Under the pieces are notes generated by a model. That model searched no databases. It had not been told where the DNA came from and worked only from the letters and a program-made list of their open reading frames with translations. The translations under genes and the position numbers were made by a program. From Rhodocyclaceae bacterium UBA6160 (GTDB lineage Bacteria; Pseudomonadota; Gammaproteobacteria; Burkholderiales; Rhodocyclaceae), in contig DIUK01000051.1 of NCBI GenBank assembly GCA_002422995.1, forward strand, positions 1 to 7,131: a stretch of 7,131 nucleotides of DNA. Reading direction: 5' to 3'. The number at the start of each line of letters is the position of its first letter. The first letter of the stretch is position 1. Positions 6,457-7,131 of the stretch are shown one piece after another.

Positions 6457-7131
6457 TTAGCGATGTGGGGTTTTGTTGTTGAGGAGAGCTTTTCTCTGCG
6501 GATTATTTGTCTTTCGATGAGTGTTGAGCTTATTTCCTGTATTTTCTTCTCGCCGTGTCACCAGCGCCGACTTTTGCATCGCGGCGCGTTCGCCCGATGC
6601 CAGCGTGCCGCCCGGTTGCGTGAGCGGTATTAAATGCCGTTTGCCGGGGCCGATCAAATCGCTGCGCCCCATGCCGCGCAAGGCTTCGCGCAGGATGGGC
6701 CAGTTGGCCGGGTCGTGATAGCGCAAAAACGCTTTATGCAGTTTGCGTTGTCGCCCGGAGCGCACGATGGTGACCTCTTCGGAGGTGTCGGTGACTTTAC
6801 GTAAAGGATTTTTTTCGGTGTGCCACATCGCGGTGGCAATGGCCAGCGGGGTGGGCAAAAAGGTTTGCACCTGATCCAGGCGGAAGCCGTTTTTCTTCAG
6901 CCACAGGGCGAGGTTCAGCATGTCTTCATTGGTCGTGCCGGGGTGGGCGGCGATGAAGTAGGGGATCAGGTATTGTTCCTTGCCCGCTTCCCTGGAGAAT
7001 TTTTCGAATAGCTGCTTGAAGCGGTCATAGCTGCCGATGCCCGGCTTCATCATTTTCGAGAGCGGGCCTTCTTCGATATGCTCGGGCGCGATCTTCAGAT
7101 ACCCGCCGACGTGATGGGTGACGAGTTCCTT
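6457..7131 (-). CDS. ygiQ: YgiQ-family (UPF0313) radical SAM protein, 3' part (5' end outside window)
   Basis: The visible C-terminal 224 residues begin KELVTHHVGGYLKIAPEH and continue through MMKPG, YLIPYFIAAHPGT, FLPTPLAIATAMWHTE and the LHKAFLRYHDPANWP segment of the DUF3362 region. All are characteristic of YgiQ. The radical SAM Cys cluster would lie further upstream, beyond the right edge. The cellular role of the family is not established. The gene runs convergent to the UDP-xylose synthase gene, with only 15 bases between stops. The normal-looking sequence ends near GKRHLIPLTQPGGT (about residues 163-176). The remaining residues contain a copy of the dispersed repeat (MQKSALVTRREE, about 185-196) and then a basic, asparagine-rich tail that looks like read-through of non-coding DNA. 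The C-terminus therefore appears remodelled by the repeat. Confidence 0.93.
   Translation of the reverse strand, partial: KELVTHHVGGYLKIAPEHIEEGPLSKMMKPGIGSYDRFKQLFEKFSREAGKEQYLIPYFIAAHPGTTNEDMLNLALWLKKNGFRLDQVQTFLPTPLAIATAMWHTEKNPLRKVTDTSEEVTIVRSGRQRKLHKAFLRYHDPANWPILREALRGMGRSDLIGPGKRHLIPLTQPGGTLASGERAAMQKSALVTRREENTGNKLNTHRKTNNPQRKALLNNKTPHR
6543..6594 (-). repeat. Dispersed repeat copy 3, inside the 3' end of ygiQ
   Basis: This is the short form of the element. It aligns with copy 2 at 44 of 49 positions once the 24 bases unique to copy 2 (3712-3735) are skipped, and is in the same orientation. Its 6543-6568 part matches copy 1 in mtnA at 22 of 26 positions after reverse complementing. 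In ygiQ it is read as MQKSALVTRREE, the same frame that copy 1 uses in mtnA. Confidence 0.7.

Noticed and set aside
6442..6500. Bidirectional terminator between the convergent genes
   Set aside because: Only a weak CAACAA/TTGTTG match with a loop of about 35 bases and no strong GC stem with a U-run on either strand.

Overview
The window looks like a chromosomal segment of a betaproteobacterium. This rests on the sequence style of SecA and YgiQ and on GC-rich housekeeping genes. Placement near the Nitrosomonadales/Gallionellaceae is only a guess from memory of similar sequences. No RNA gene, CRISPR array, transposase or intact insertion sequence is visible.

Left block (1-2964, + strand, GC-rich): the 3' part of secA overlaps mtnA (methylthioribose-1-phosphate isomerase). 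mtnA in turn overlaps a class II aldolase with a complete FucA-type metal and catalytic residue set. This is a tightly packed, probably translationally coupled run. The mtnA-aldolase pair suggests salvage of methylthioadenosine or 5'-deoxyadenosine by the 'DHAP shunt', in which the isomerised sugar phosphate is cleaved to DHAP plus an aldehyde, rather than by the classical MtnB-C-D route.

Middle block (2954-6441, + strand, visibly AT-richer): an unrecognised 190-aa protein whose core resembles a PD-(D/E/Q)xK nuclease fold overlaps the aldolase end. A 418-nt gene-free stretch full of inverted repeats follows. Then come a GT1-like GT-B glycosyltransferase and a UDP-glucuronate decarboxylase (UDP-xylose synthase). 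The last two form a plausible sugar-donor plus transferase pair, and the lower GC suggests the block was acquired.

Right block (6457-7131, - strand, GC-rich): the 3' part of a ygiQ-family radical SAM gene, convergent with the decarboxylase gene.

The most interesting signal is a short dispersed repeat with three copies here. One lies in frame inside mtnA, one in the 3527-3944 gap, and one in the 3' end of ygiQ. In one orientation all three read ALVTRREA or a close variant. The copy in mtnA coincides with a stretch about 15 residues longer than I expect for the family. The copy in ygiQ marks where a normal C-terminus gives way to a low-complexity tail. The second and third copies flank the glycosyltransferase-decarboxylase pair in the same orientation. 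The element behaves like a small coding-compatible palindromic element, comparable in concept to the Rickettsia palindromic elements.
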